From NCBI GenBank assembly GCA_002205965.3, contig NADL03000451.1, forward strand, positions 3,286,001 through 3,350,000: DNA of 64,000 nt, given 5' to 3'. The notes under the pieces were generated by a model. That model saw nothing but the letters and a program-made list of their open reading frames with translations. It was not told the DNA's origin and did not search any database. This DNA comes from Kappaphycus alvarezii (lineage: Eukaryota > Rhodophyta > Florideophyceae > Gigartinales > Solieriaceae). Shown piece by piece: positions 41,945 through 52,946 of the stretch (positions are counted from its first letter, which is position 1; every line of letters starts with the position of its first letter). A program made the position numbers and the translations under genes.

Positions 41945-43781
41945 GGCGCAATGCCTGTTCTATGTGCAATTAATTTGCGCAGTGCGCTTGGTACTTGCAG
42001 CACAAAATGAGGGAAAGAATAGATTTATAGAACGCGGGGCACTTCAGAACACTATGGGCGCAAGCACTCGACCAGCCCAAACACCGCATCGCACGAGCTC
42101 GGTCCACTTCGGACCAGCAACAGGCCAATGTAAAACGGGCGACAAAACTGGCCAAAGAAGGTGCATACGGAAAGGCTGCACAAGCTTTGCGCTCGCTAGG
42201 TGTTCTACCAGCTACCAGTGATGTAATCGATGCCCTTATCGATAAACATCCCCAGCAGGCCCCCGATGAAACAACTCCAGTCAGGGGAACATCTTCTACC
42301 AACTACAGTTTCCGACGGCTCACTGAAGACGAAGTCCTTGGTGCTATCAGGGCTTTTAAACCAGGATCCTCTCCCGGAGGCTCAGGTCTAAAGCCTTGCC
42401 ACCTGGTGGAATTGCTAAGATGTCCATCCTCACCGGGGAATTCAGGCTTTTTGGCAGCTCTTACGAGACTTTTTAATGTTCTAGCAACTGGAAAAGCACT
42501 AGCCTTTCTCGCTCCTTGGATCGCTGGTGCTCCACTTACCCCGTTGGGGAAGAAGGACATGTCGCCCAGGCCAATCGCCGTTGGGCAAACGCTGCGCAGG
42601 TTAGTCGGTAGTTGCTTAATGAAGCGAGTGTCCGAGAAGGCGGCAGACTACCTCCTACCTCTCCAAGTGGGTATCGCCACAAAGTCGGGTACCGACACAG
42701 TCGTGCACGGAATCCGACGAGTCGTCCAGGAGTACGGCAGTAACCCAGCATATGGGTTATTGACTGTCGATCTCAAGAACGCTTTTAATATGTGCAGCAG
42801 GCCGCTTTTCTGACCGCGGTGAGACAGCTGTTCCCAGAGTTACATCCTTGGGTCTCATATTGCTATGCAAACGAGCCCGCATTCCTGTGGATAGGTAGTC
42901 ACACAATAAGAAGCGTCTGCGGACCCAACAGGGAGACAATCTTAGAGGCCTCCTCTTCGACCTGGTGCTGCACCCTATTATCCTCAAAATACAAGAACTC
43001 TTCAGTTCAGAGGAAGGGGAGAACAGAGACTTGGCAAAGTTGTTACTCCAACTGTGGTACCAAGATGACGGGTACATTATCGGGCGCCACGACCAACTCG
43101 TCAAAGCCATCGAAGTACTTCGCTCCGTGGATGCTGAAAGCCGAGGACTGCACTTGTCGCTGCCGAAGTGCACCGTCTGGTGGCCTACAGCCCCTCCAGA
43201 GTCAGCAAAGAGTCTCTACCCAGACGGGATTAAGCAAGAGTACAGCGAGGGTACTTCCGTCCTGAACGCCCCCGTCGGTACTAAGGAATACACCACACGG
43301 TCCTTTACGAAACATGTCTCATCCCTCAGACCATTCCTCGAGACCATTGCTGACCTTGAGAATAGGCAAGTGGCATTCTAGCTACTGCGCAACTGTTTTG
43401 GCGTATGCAAAGTAGGCTATTTGTTGCGGGTAGTGCCCCCGTCTTGCACTGGAGAAGGAGCGGAAGAGTTCGACAGGATGATGGAGGACTGTGTTCGAAA
43501 ATTGGCAGGGGAGTACTGGATTCGGAAGTATTCCGAGAACTCCAGCTGCCGGTCACACCAAAGGACAAGAAAAAACCATCTCTTGGGATAGGACTCACCT
43601 CCGCGAAGAACATCGCGGCTGCGGCGTTCTTGGCTTCTAGCTCATCATCTAGCAAGCCTTGCAAGACCTTGCTCCCAACGCCTATTAAGGAACTAGGAAC
43701 ATACGAAGCAGCTGCAGATGCCCATCGGAGATGGTCGACCTCTTGCCTGCCGTCTAGGATTATCCCGTTCAGCGTAATTTG
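41945..43781 (+). pseudogene. LINE reverse transcriptase (5' portion of interrupted LINE)
   Basis: Non-LTR retrotransposon RT in three frames. From about 42045: LWAQALDQPKHRIARAR, ATKLAKEGAYGKAAQALRSL, then FRRLTEDEVLGAIRAFKPGS, PIAVGQTLRRLVGSCLMKR and LLTVDLKNAFN (about 42760-42790). After a shift: FLTAVRQLFPELHPWVSYCY. After another, LLLQLWYQDDGYIIGRHDQL with the catalytic YQDDG at about 43057-43071, then LHLSLPKCTVWWP. After a stop near 43381 it continues CFGVCKVGYLLR. The reading stops at 43781 where the LTR of element C begins. The likely continuation is at 50732 on the far side of C. Confidence 0.82.
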
Positions 43782-45236
43782 TGATAGGGATAAATCGTCG
43801 GGAGAAGAGATACTTAGAACCAACTACCCCAAGACGGAGGTGTTGCGAGCGACAAAAGTGCTACCGTGGTATAGTTGAACAAATAAAAAGGAGTGTATAT
43901 GGGAGAGAGTTGAGAGGGCTACAAGCAAGTATAATAGGGGCAGCGTCTACCACTGATGCTCTGCGACCAGCTTAGGAAAAAGTTTTCTTGGGTCTGAAGT
44001 TGACTCTCAACTTCCTACTACTCGGAGCTTGACCTGAAGTTGTCTGCCAACTTGCTTGACCTCTCCATGAGGAAGCAGTTTACTCAGCTTATATATACTT
44101 TTGGCTACCCGTAAAGTCCGAACAAAACTACAGAAGATACCAAGAAATGCATAAAAATACTTTGTGTGGACAATATGCTCTAAGCAAAAGATACTTAAGA
44201 AACTAACAATTTATTTGTTCCTCTTATTTCCCATTCTCTAAATCAGATCCAAACAAATCCTCTAAAATATCCATGCTGTCCAAGCAGTCCCCACAAATAT
44301 CTGCGAATGGCTCACAGCTCTCTATTCCCCCTGGGAGATATCTAGATTACTAAAGATATCTCCATCCGGTTCCATCGTGGGCACAACTTGATCCATACTC
44401 TCCATTCCAGGCCCCACCAGTCCAACACTTTCCATTCCCCCTGTTCCCTCATCCTCCTCCTCCTCCTCCTCCTCCCATACTCCTCCTCATCCTCATCCTC
44501 CTCATCCTCCTCATCCTCCTCATCCTCCTCCTCCTTCTCCCGAGCCTCGTGCACTAGCTCAGGGGCTAACAATTCCTCGAAGGACTCCCCGCTCTCCTCC
44601 TCGACCTTCTCAGCCTCTCCCTCACTTACCTCCCTCGCTTCTTCTTCTATGAAGAGGCGGCGAACGAACTCGATGATTTGCTCCTTTTTTTGCCGCCGGA
44701 TGTAGTCGTCGGCATCGGTTGGCCCGTAGGCGGCGAGACGAAGGCCATTGATGGACGGGAAGGGCGGTTTTTGGAAATAGGGACAGAGGGGCGAAGGTTG
44801 TTCATTTTGATAGACGTTGGGGAACGGGAGGCAATGTAGGGTGTTTTGGGTGTGTGGGGGAGAGGGGTGATGAGTAAAATGATCGGGGGCATTTGGAACT
44901 TAGAATAAAGGGGTTTAAATAGGCTCCCGGGCAGGTTCTATAGATTAGGAATAGGTAAAATAAATCGGCAAGGGATTTTTGCAGTAGTGCATTTGCGCCC
45001 TTCTTCTCAAAAAAAGGCGAATTTGGAGGAGGAGGTAAGCTAAAAGGGAAAAGGGACTTGATTCGGGGTCGATTCAGAGGGTTAAATACAGTATAAAAAT
45101 ATCTAGATAAAATGGAAGTAAATTTGGAAATGACGGTGGGAGAAGTTAGGGGCGGGATCGTTGTAGGTTGCTGGATTACACGAAGGGAGGACCATTTCCT
45201 GTATTAAATGAGGGGAGGACCATTTTTTGTATTACA
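43782..45236 (-). repeat. 3' LTR of element C (long type, 1455 bp)
   Basis: On the minus strand starts TGTAATAC and ends ATCCCTATCA. Very close to the LTRs of element A in U3. In U5 it shares variant positions with the 3' LTR of element D (AAGACGG, ACTTAGAACC on the plus strand). Confidence 0.9.
44224..44805 (-). pseudogene. LTR-encoded acidic protein, frameshifted copy (LTR of C)
   Basis: MNNLRPSVPISKNRPSRP starts at 44805. A one-base loss follows (ARG-PRO then frame change). The RRQKK region is intact here, unlike in A, and the Glu/Asp tract is shorter. The C-terminal FGSDLENGK and stop (44224-44226) are kept. The breaks differ from those in element A, which means the breaks arose independently. 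Confidence 0.75.
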
Positions 45237-45388
45237 CGCCCCCTTTCTCAAGGCGAACGTCCCGGGGCGTCACTGCTCTTCTTCTGCTTCCGTTAGTGTT
45301 CGCTGTCTTATTGATAAAATGTATGGTCTCTCAAACGGGTACGGATGCAACTGATTACCAATATGATGTTCTAAAAAGTAGGTTCGCA

Positions 45389-46570
45389 TTACTGGTACCT
45401 CACTTTGTAGCATAGCCTCATATATTGGTTTGTTAACATCGAGGTGGGGTTGAATACATTCTTCTTCCGTGACTCTTCCGAATCTTCCAAGAGTGAAAAA
45501 TATATGTGATATGCAAACTCTTCTGGAAGATGCCGGAGGAATGGATGCCGATAAGAAAAGAAGACGCGCATCATCAAGAACGAATCTTCGTAAGATAAGT
45601 GCGGTCCATGTAGCGCCCTAAAACATAAACAGATGCTTATCATGAAATAAGAAATGACCTGCGCATCGTTCGCATCCTCGGAGATATTGCGCAGCCAAAA
45701 AGATAATCTTCTTCTTCCGACTGTATGCTGTGCATGGTTGTGAAGGAGAGCTAGAGATGAAGTTGTGGTGGACGTCCCGATGAATGGCCGCGACCAGCTC
45801 CTGACGTACTGGGACCTGCGACCGGAAACTCTTCTGGGCGGGTTGTTGTCTCCCGAAGGTCCTTCTCTGGTCATCATCACTGCTTCAGGAGGATCCTCGC
45901 CGCCTCCAACGTTCCCAATTTGTGGCGGAGAAACGTAAGGTTCCCATAGAGGATACGGGACCAGTCTGTACTCCATATCCGGGGGTAAGGCGTAGCCTCT
46001 CAGTCGCACGTCTTGGTTGTTCCTGAGAAATACGTAAATTGGACGGATAATATTCAGATACGTTTGCGATAAGTCTCCAGCAGCTACCATTCCATATCGT
46101 CCTACAGAGTAATGATATATTACCTCCACAAACTCTGGACCTGCTTCCGTGAACCTTCCGTTTTGGAATGAAAATAGAACTCTTATTAATAGTCGGAAAT
46201 CTTCTTCAGGTAGCAATGGTCCGTTCAGCGTACGAAAACATAGGCATATATTAATGTAGAAATGGATGATTACGTGGAGCTCGTAGTAGTCCCGCGTAAT
46301 CGAGATGATCCATTCCCAGGCCCTTTTTCCTCCCATAGGAATCATTCTATAGCTAAAGATGAGTATGCCCCGTGGTTGCGCATAGTCCTGTGTGAGAAGG
46401 AATTCTTCAGGCCTCTGATGATAAGGGACCAGACGACGTGCATGGATAGCCCTCCTTGATCTCTTCCCTGAGCTTGAACAGAGCTGATAGTGCGGGTGTC
46501 TTTCCTCCGTGACGATGCAAGGGTTCGAGTACTTGGTTTGGAAGGCCGGCCACTTCACAGCCTGCTGCAT
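45389..46570 (-). CDS. Integrase tail plus duplicated-module extension, open in C (393 aa)
   Basis: Best-preserved copy of the Pol C-terminus. It starts in the integrase C-terminal domain (MQQAVKWPAFQTKYSNPCIV, RRAIHARRLVPYHQRPEEF) and runs without a break into module copy 1 (IISITRDYYELHVIIHFYIN, ICLCFRTLNGPLLPEEDF, GRYGMVAAGDLSQTYL, IIRPIYVFLRNNQDV, YRLVPYPLWEPYV), a linker rich in Gly, Pro, Arg and Ser, and module copy 2 (MISICLCFRALHGPHLSYED, MMRVFFSYRHPFLRHLPEEF). A late -1 shift gives a wrong last 35 residues; element A shows the proper end GNQLHPYPFERPYIYQ. The fusion shows this is part of Pol and not a separate envelope-type gene. Its function is unknown. Confidence 0.75.
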   Translation of the reverse strand: MQQAVKWPAFQTKYSNPCIVTEERHPHYQLCSSSGKRSRRAIHARRLVPYHQRPEEFLLTQDYAQPRGILIFSYRMIPMGGKRAWEWIISITRDYYELHVIIHFYINICLCFRTLNGPLLPEEDFRLLIRVLFSFQNGRFTEAGPEFVEVIYHYSVGRYGMVAAGDLSQTYLNIIRPIYVFLRNNQDVRLRGYALPPDMEYRLVPYPLWEPYVSPPQIGNVGGGEDPPEAVMMTREGPSGDNNPPRRVSGRRSQYVRSWSRPFIGTSTTTSSLALLHNHAQHTVGRRRLSFWLRNISEDANDAQVISYFMISICLCFRALHGPHLSYEDSFLMMRVFFSYRHPFLRHLPEEFAYHIYFSLLEDSEESRKKNVFNPTSMLTNQYMRLCYKVRYQ

Positions 46571-47337
46571 TGCTTTTCCATGTACTACAAGTACTTTAGA
46601 GCCAACTGAAAAGGTTCTGACTGCAGTTCTGCATCCTTATTTCTTGTCTGTGTTAGCGCGCGGTGTGATCTCCAGCCTTCGGTGGCCAGTAGTTCAACTT
46701 CCCTACTCTCTTCATCGATAATATTTGTTTCCATATCTCTCTGTAACATTCTAGGAGCCCTTCCGTACATTAGCTCGAATGGTGACCGTCCACTTCTTCC
46801 TCTTCTTCGACGATAGCCGTATAACTTTTGGTAAGGCATCTTCCCACTGGATTTCATTCTCCGACATAGTTTTCGATATTGCTCGTTTATGGTTCCAACC
46901 ATCCTCTCAGCTTTCCCGTTGGACATAGGAGCGTATGCGAGAACGGTCTTCAGCTGAATCCTTTCTCGTCCAAAAAACGAAGCAGTGAAGTTGCAGTAAA
47001 ACAAAGGGCGTTATCCGAGATTATCCTTTTTGGAAGACCAAACGGTTCAATTATTTCTTTTTCGATAAATCTCAGTACCACCTCAGCATTTGCCTCCTCA
47101 ACTGCAACTGCTATTGGCCATCCAGTAAGATGTTCCACCCCTATAAGGAGATATTTTTTCCGGAAGAGTTTCCTTGAACGGGCCCGCAAAGTCAATTGAG
47201 AAGGTTTCAAAGAGACCGGAAACTGGAAAACTTAGAGTTGTCTTATACTTCGTATTGGAGTGAATTTTTGGCAGTTGTCGCAGCTTTCACGAAATTATAG
47301 ACGTCCTTATGGATACCGGGCCACCAGAATCTCTCAG
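46571..47337 (-). pseudogene. Integrase core of element C (frameshifted)
   Basis: Two overlapping frames give FAGPF, EHLTGWPIAVAVEEANAEVV, IEPFGLPKRIISDNALCFTA and APMSNGKAERMVGTI, so all three catalytic acidic residues are present. It continues to YGYRRRRGRSGRSPFELMYG. Indels near 47165, 46960 and 46600 break the frame. Confidence 0.82.
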
Positions 47338-49291
47338 TTACGAATTTTTGGTTGTTTCGAGATCCCAATGCCCTAGCTCATCATGGAAAGTCCTCAAGAT
47401 CTTCATTCTTTCTTTCAAAGGGGCCACTAGTCGGGGACCGGCTTTAGTGTGCCGGAAGAGTTTCCCATTCCACAATGTAAAAGCCTTTTGATTCCTGCGT
47501 ACCCAATTTCTGTGTTCAAGATCAACCTTTCTCATTTCTAGTCCATCGAGGAATTTGATCAGTCCGTGAATATTAGCTTCGTACTCGTTATCGTTCGGCA
47601 ACTGCAACTCGGCGACTCCGACGATGTCCTCCGAAGCTTTTTCATTTGGAATCAGTGCGTCCCTCAAGCGGGATAGGTAATCGGCAGGCTGATTATTGCG
47701 TCCGGGTCTATACACAATTTCAAACCGATATTCTGCGAAAATGTCGAGCCATCGGGCCAAGCGGTGATGTACATCCTTCTTTTGGAATGCTGTCTTAAGT
47801 GCCTGGTGATCAGTTATCAAGACAAATTTCTCGAGTGATAAAAGGTATACGCGAAACTTTTTCAGCGCGAAGACGACAGCTAGCGCTTCTTTCTCGCAGA
47901 CTGAGTATCTCTTTTCCGCATCATTCAGAGTTCGGCTTGCGAATTGAACAGGGTGTAGTCTTCCGTTTTCATCTTTTTGGGACAAAACGGCACCCAAAGA
48001 CCGTTCTGAGGCATCTGTCTCCACAACGAATGGTCTCTTGAAATCTGGGTACATGAGAACTGGGGGACACATAGCTTATCTTTAAGCTCCTGAAATGCAG
48101 TTTCCATTTCCTTGTTCCAGTAAAATTTTCCGTTCTTCGTAGTGCTGGCATGTAACGGTGCTGCAGTCTTGGCTAAATCTTCTGTAATATGAGGCCAGTC
48201 CTAAGAAGCTTCGGACCTCCGTCTTTGAAGCGGGCCTTGGTGCCAACTTTATTTTTTTCGTTTTCTCTGGATCCACTTAATTCCCTCTTGGTCGACGATA
48301 TGACCGAGTAATTGGATAGAAGTTTTCGCAAAGAAGCATTTGCTCAACTTAATTTTCAAGCTATACTCCGATATCCTCTCCACAACTGTCTTGACGTGCG
48401 AGATGTGCTGATCCAATGTTTCTGAGAATATGACGACATCATCGATATAGACTCTTGCGAATGGAAGTCCTTTCAAAACCTCGTTCATCATTCTTTGGAA
48501 TGTAGCTGGTGCATTCATGAGACCAAAAGGCATCACTTCGAACCTGAAGTACCGGCTTTGCTGGTAAAGGTTGTTTTTTCCTTACATTTTTCATCCAATG
48601 GAATCTGCCAATAGCCAGTGTAAAGGTCAATTGAGGTGAAATATCTCCCATCCTTCAGGTCCTCGAGGATCTCCTCCATGTTCGGAATCGGAAATCGATC
48701 GGGTATCATTCTCTGGTTCAGTTGTCGGTAATCGACGCAAAAACGCAGCTTTCCATCCTTCTTTGGTGCGACCACAACTGGAAACGACCATGGGGATGAA
48801 ACTGGTCGAATAATATCATTTTTCAGCATACTTGTAACATTTTCTGAGATAAATTGGTCATATTTTGGCGGTTGACGTCTGGCTTGTGGTAAATCGGTTG
48901 AGTGTCGGTAAGTTCGAACGAGTGAGTAACCGGTACACTTGCTTGTCTTAAATCTGAACTCCATGCAATTACTTCGGAAGATGTTAACATGTCGGATATT
49001 TTCAGTGAGGCGGGCGGGAAGGTGCTGCACTTTTCCTTGGATTTCTGCCATTTGGCGCTTTTCTTCTCGAGCCTCCCTCAAATTTTGAAGGACCTCTTCC
49101 GTCGTGCTCACATCTTCAGATATGGAATTGATATATTATTTTTTCTTGCAATTGTAATCTTCTTTCATGCTCCGAATTCCGTCCTTTGATTCGATCGCAA
49201 AAAGAAACACATTCAGGTGTCAAACCTACCCTAGAATTCCAGTCTTCATCTGTTTCAAACCAGAATCATAATCGTCCCATGCCATGTTCAT
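47338..49291 (-). pseudogene. pol: RT-RNase H and integrase N-domain of element C
   Basis: The pol ATG overlaps the gag-protease stop (TAATG at 49289-49293, minus strand). The RT finger/palm ORF (48533-49111) has PWSFPVVVAPKKDGKLRFCV and the LYTGYWQIPL block. The next (48249-48536) has MPFGLMNAPATFQRMM and the catalytic YIDDVVIFS. A third (47338-48072) has the RNase H motifs (ETDASERSLGAVLS, CEKEALAVV, ITDHQAL) and enters the integrase N-domain (FHDELGHWDLE). Breaks are single-base indels; the protein matches element A almost residue for residue. Confidence 0.88.
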
Positions 49292-50731
49292 TACCCCCGA
49301 GCGTACCCTTTTCACTTCCGAAAGTGTTAGTTGGTTCGAATCTTCGCTGTCATAGCTAGAAGTGAAATCTTCACTGTCCGTTTCTTTAAATCTTCAGATG
49401 TGTGCTTTTGTCGAAATCCAGGGGCATCTTCACGTTCTGCCGTCAACATTAACTGAAACGATTTGGTTGCCCAAGTCAATGCAGGTCCCTAGTCTTTCCA
49501 TGGTAGGCAGCCAATGATTGCATCGAAAGGGAGATCAGGCATGACAAGAAAGTCTACATCAACTTTAGAGTCCCCAAAGACACGGAAACTTGTCAACAGT
49601 GCCCATGCATTTTGAGACGGTTCCATCCGCTACAGTTATTTTTCGAGTCGTTGGAGTAATTGTCGAGACCTAGATCTGTCACCAAAGTTTCTGAAATGAG
49701 GTTTGGAACAGCACCCGAATCGAAGAGAGCCTGGTTTTCATACCCAATACTTTGACTGGTACCAGCTTAAGACGTCTTGGTGCTGTCGAGGCCGATTGAA
49801 GAAACAGTTTCTTACCCTTAGCGGACTTATTGGACCTGATAATTTTTTGAGTTCTTTTCTGCATCCTCTGCGTCGCCCCTCAAAAGTTGACCAAAAGTTA
49901 TCCCAGTTGGGGCCGATGCAAGCTCAGCCACCAAATTGTACTTCTTCACATATTCTAGTACGTCCTTCGAATACTCTTAAATTTCTTACTCTTTTTCGTC
50001 TTCTTGGCCGAGTGTTTCCCACTCCTGGAACAACTTGATCAACCTCTGGTTCGAGGAGGTACAGGTGCTGGATATGCTCCAGCATTCCATAATCTAGCCT
50101 AGGTTTTTCGATAAAATGTTCCCTTCCCCATCCCTTTTTGTCACATTGACTTGACTGATTTCTTCAGCGATGGATACGTTACCGGCATCCGTCAACCTTT
50201 GATCCTTCCTGTTTTGTAAGATTTTCACCTCTGGTCCTGACTCACTCCTTGCTCCGATAAATTTGCTCTTCTGTTGTCTTTAGACCAGCAGTTACTTTCA
50301 TGATGCCCATATCGACCGCACTTTCCCAACGAGTGTTTCTATGTGGATTATCAGGACACCTGTTTGCAAAGTGTCCAGGCTTGTGACAGTAAAACAGACT
50401 TCTGCGGCCTTGGGGCCCAGACTGGTTCTTCTTAATGGTAAGAGTAAGGCTTTCCAACTGCGAGGTTATCATATCAAGTCGATTATCGAATCGGGTTTTC
50501 CACCTTTCTTCCAAGTTTTTGACATCGTCCTGAACAGATTCTAATGCTGCTGCACTAGTAGCCGGCCTTTGATAATTCTTTTCAGGATGTACGATAGACA
50601 TCGATGTGCGGGTTTCCCTCGTACCCACTCAGTGACTGAAACGTCTCCGAATTTTTGACAAATTCTACATGGTACCCTTCAGTTCATCAAAAGTGTGAGG
50701 GCCCTTGATGAGGAGGAAATCGGAGAGCCGC
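49291..50731 (-). pseudogene. gag: Truncated gag-protease of element C
   Basis: Collinear with the Gag-protease of A and B from about residue 150 on. Zinc-knuckle bases are present but frameshifted (near 50290-50400). Protease active-site bases are at about 49715, and the acidic tail at 49310-49400. Many single-base deletions, more than in other parts of the same element, leave only short ORFs. Confidence 0.75.
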
Positions 50732-51546
50732 TTTATCATTCCTGACGGACGCATCCATGAAGCAGTGCAAGAACGAATTCCTCTTGGGGATTCGAGGAAG
50801 CAGGCGTTTCGCGCGGTCTATGGCCCTCCCGGGAGCCAAGGAATAGGTGTATTGTCCCCCATGCCCCGGACTACAGACAAGCGTTGACCCTCGAGAATTC
50901 TCGGTGTGGCTTCAATACTACTGTCAAGTCCCACTTTTTCACCTGGCACGCCATGCCCGAGAAGAATTGCCCGGACACACTCGATGTACATGGCGATCAT
51001 CTATGCACTGCTTGCATGGAGCCCAAAGGATCAACCGACGCGATCGCCAAGTAACCCTTCTCGCGAAAGACTGGCAAGAGCTGCTCGTCATCCTGTTGTA
51101 GAGCCAGCATGGTCTCCACCGCACGAGACCAGACATCCAGGCAATGGAAGCAGCGGAGGGACCGACTTTTTTGATGTTACCTTCGTGAATCCCTCGCTCC
51201 CCCAACAGAAGAGTAAGGGCCCTCAACCCAATGTCCTCTCTGAATGCGGCGCGAAATGCAAGCAGAGAAGATATCAATCCTTTATCGCGACCTCCACCAG
51301 AGGCAGGCTCGTGCCTGTGCCAATCTCCACTCTTGGAGGATGGCACCCGGGATGCATGTGCAGTGCTAAATGACGTGGCAAGAAACGTGGCTGTGAGGGC
51401 ACTGGAGACGTACGGAAAGGTTCGGGGGTTTGATGCAAAGGCACGCTGCAGCAGCCGTCATGGCCAATGCGGCCTGCTTGATGGCTGGGCTGAAGGTAGC
51501 ATTTTAGGAAGCGTAGTTCCCTCCCCATTACGCTGTAGGTATACCC
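50732..51546 (+). pseudogene. LINE C-terminal region (3' portion of interrupted LINE)
   Basis: Plus strand, probable continuation of 41945-43781. Reads IPDGRIHEAVQERIPLGDSR, then LQTSVDPREFSVWLQYYCQV, CPEKNCPDTLDVHGDHLCTA after frame correction (zinc motif, about 50955-51010), a segment FFDVTFVNPSL, ALNPMSSLNAARN in one copy, TSTRGRLVPVPISTLGGWHP, ALNDVARNVAVRALETYGKV and a last helix AAAAVMANAACLMAGL. Frameshifts occur every 100-200 bp. The order zinc motif, DVT strand and C-terminal helices matches the LINE pieces at 38, 59 and 62 kb. Confidence 0.72.
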
Positions 51547-51628
51547 TTTTTGAGTCGATTGCGGTTGTCTGAGAAACCATGGATAGGTCGGAAATATCTT
51601 CCAAACAGTAACAGCCAAACGTTTTCCC
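51547..51628 (+). repeat. LINE 3'-tail repeat
   Basis: Conserved untranslated tail: GAGTCGATTGCGGTTGTCTG, then GATAGGTCGGAAATATCTTC and CCAAACGTTTTCCC. It follows directly after the C-terminal coding end. Confidence 0.65.
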
Positions 51629-51671
51629 TTGCAGCACTGTCTTCATTGTTGTTGGGGAGAAGATTTCGGGG

Positions 51672-51728
51672 GGGAGATTGTGGGGTGCTTTAATATTTGA
51701 AGGCATGGTCAGTTGTGGCCAAGAATAT
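51672..51728 (-). repeat. Inverted LINE tail relic
   Basis: On the minus strand this resembles the tail at 39715-39775 (GGCCACAACTGACCAT, then ATATTAAAGCACCCC). It lies almost head-to-head with the plus-strand tail at 51547-51628. Confidence 0.4.
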
Positions 51729-52431
51729 CCTTAAGGGCGATTTATATTGAGAGATATCAGAGGGTGGCATACGGTAGTTGTTTGGTGTGTGGTCATATGG
51801 TTATTTCCGCTCTGTATATACGTCCGACCTGCTAGTCAGCAGAGCTCCAGGGGAAGCATGTCCCGCGACAATATCACTCTAACCTACGAAGCAGGGGAAC
51901 TTAGGTTCTTTTAATGTATGAAGATGAGGCGAGTTGTTACCTGAGGGATGTGGCTGCCTGGTCGGCATGAGTACCTACGAGCTGCGGTAGTGTAATCGCG
52001 AGTTCGCACAGGGACTACATACGCAGAGCCCTTCTCATGAGAGGATAGGTTTGCTTACGTTGTATTTGTGGTTGTCGATGGAGAAGAGAACAATCACGTC
52101 ATGTCATGGGAGGCAGTTTTGTAGCATGCCATTGTGGGAGGAGTGTGGAGACTTATAGGTGCGATTACACTATCCATTCTCTCCTGCAACGAGGACCGTT
52201 CCAATACCTGCAGAGCTTGCCAACATTTGCTTCTTTAATGTTCAATGCTCTGCGCGAGGGGCTTCCGAGACAGAATGGAGACATGCAATGTCATTATAAA
52301 TAGTCGTGAAATGCCGGAATGCCACCGCTCTGATGCGCTTTGTCAATCGCTTGGAAGTCGCAGCATCTTCTGAAAGCAAAGAGACCCTGAGATATAGCCA
52401 TTTTGCAGTGAAAACAAGAAAACCATTCAGC
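51729..52431. other. Spacer upstream of the secreted-protein candidate
   Basis: No gene recognised. It would hold the promoter of the ORF at 52432 if that is a real gene, but I see no clear TATA box at a usual distance. Confidence 0.35.
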
Positions 52432-52743
52432 ATGATTTCGACATTCAAGGTGTTGGCCCTCCTTTTCCTTTTTGCCACTGCCGCCAATGCTGCCCCCCGT
52501 GGCAAACAGAGCTCCGCCCTTGCCGTGACATCGAGAGATGAACCGGCAGACTCTCCTCCAGAAACGGAATGCCCATGTACGATGGTATCTCACAGGAGAG
52601 CAGAGAGACAGCACGACAAAGCACCAGAATCTCGGTGTCTAGTGTTCAGGCCGAAGCGGATGGGAAGAAAGGATGGGCCTACTGTGATCCTCCCACCGCC
52701 GAGCAAATCGAGGAAGTTGTGTTCAATCCTTCGTCTAGGCTAA
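52432..52743 (+). CDS. Candidate secreted protein (about 103 aa)
   Basis: ATG at 52432 opens a textbook signal peptide: short N-region MISTFK, hydrophobic core VLALLFLFATA, and an ANA-AP cleavage site after about residue 20. The mature part begins APRGKQSSALAVTSRDEPAD and contains cysteines. After about residue 45 another frame looks more protein-like (ISQESRETARQSTRISVSS, then KKGWAYCDPPTAEQIEEVVF), so a frameshift or short intron near 52575 is likely and the true C-terminus may extend to about 52740 in that frame. Small secreted proteins of this kind in filamentous pathogens are often effectors, but nothing here proves a role. Element D is inserted 200 bp downstream. Confidence 0.5.
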   Translation: MISTFKVLALLFLFATAANAAPRGKQSSALAVTSRDEPADSPPETECPCTMVSHRRAERQHDKAPESRCLVFRPKRMGRKDGPTVILPPPSKSRKLCSILRLG

Positions 52744-52941
52744 TCTTGGCGCAAAATCCGGCACAGACTTCGAGGCCGGTTTCTCTTCCGCACTCTAGCC
52801 GCTTCTTTTTCTGCATTCGCTATAGCTGTGGCCTGAGCGTTAGCTTTTTCCCTTTTAGAATTTTTGGATCGTGCTCAATTGGATGCTAGTGGAAAGGATA
52901 CGGTCGAGGACCCGAGCGACATTAGTGGGTCGCGCCCTTAT

Positions 52942-52946
52942 CATTC
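52942..52946. other. Target-site duplication, left of element D
   Basis: CATTC directly before the LTR; identical to 58728-58732. Confidence 0.85.

Larger units (their letters stand above)
43782..50731 (-). mobile_element. Gypsy element C (3' LTR to mid-gag; 5' end missing)
   Basis: Read right to left: truncated gag (starts within KRLSDFLL at 50731), protease, pol (45308-49291) including the intact C-terminal extension, polypurine tract (RC of CGCCCCCTTTCTC, 45237-45249) and 3' LTR (43782-45236). The 5' LTR and the first about 150 Gag residues are absent. LINE sequence lies on both sides and appears to resume at 50732, so the element inserted into a LINE and then lost its 5' end. Confidence 0.9.

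Noticed and set aside
41653..41973. ORF of repeated PAQPAQ peptides near the LTR (also at 53353 and 58495)
   Set aside because: Produced by the CAGCCAGCGCAGC tandem repeats in U3; the frame has no conserved start, and promoter repeats are a simpler reading.
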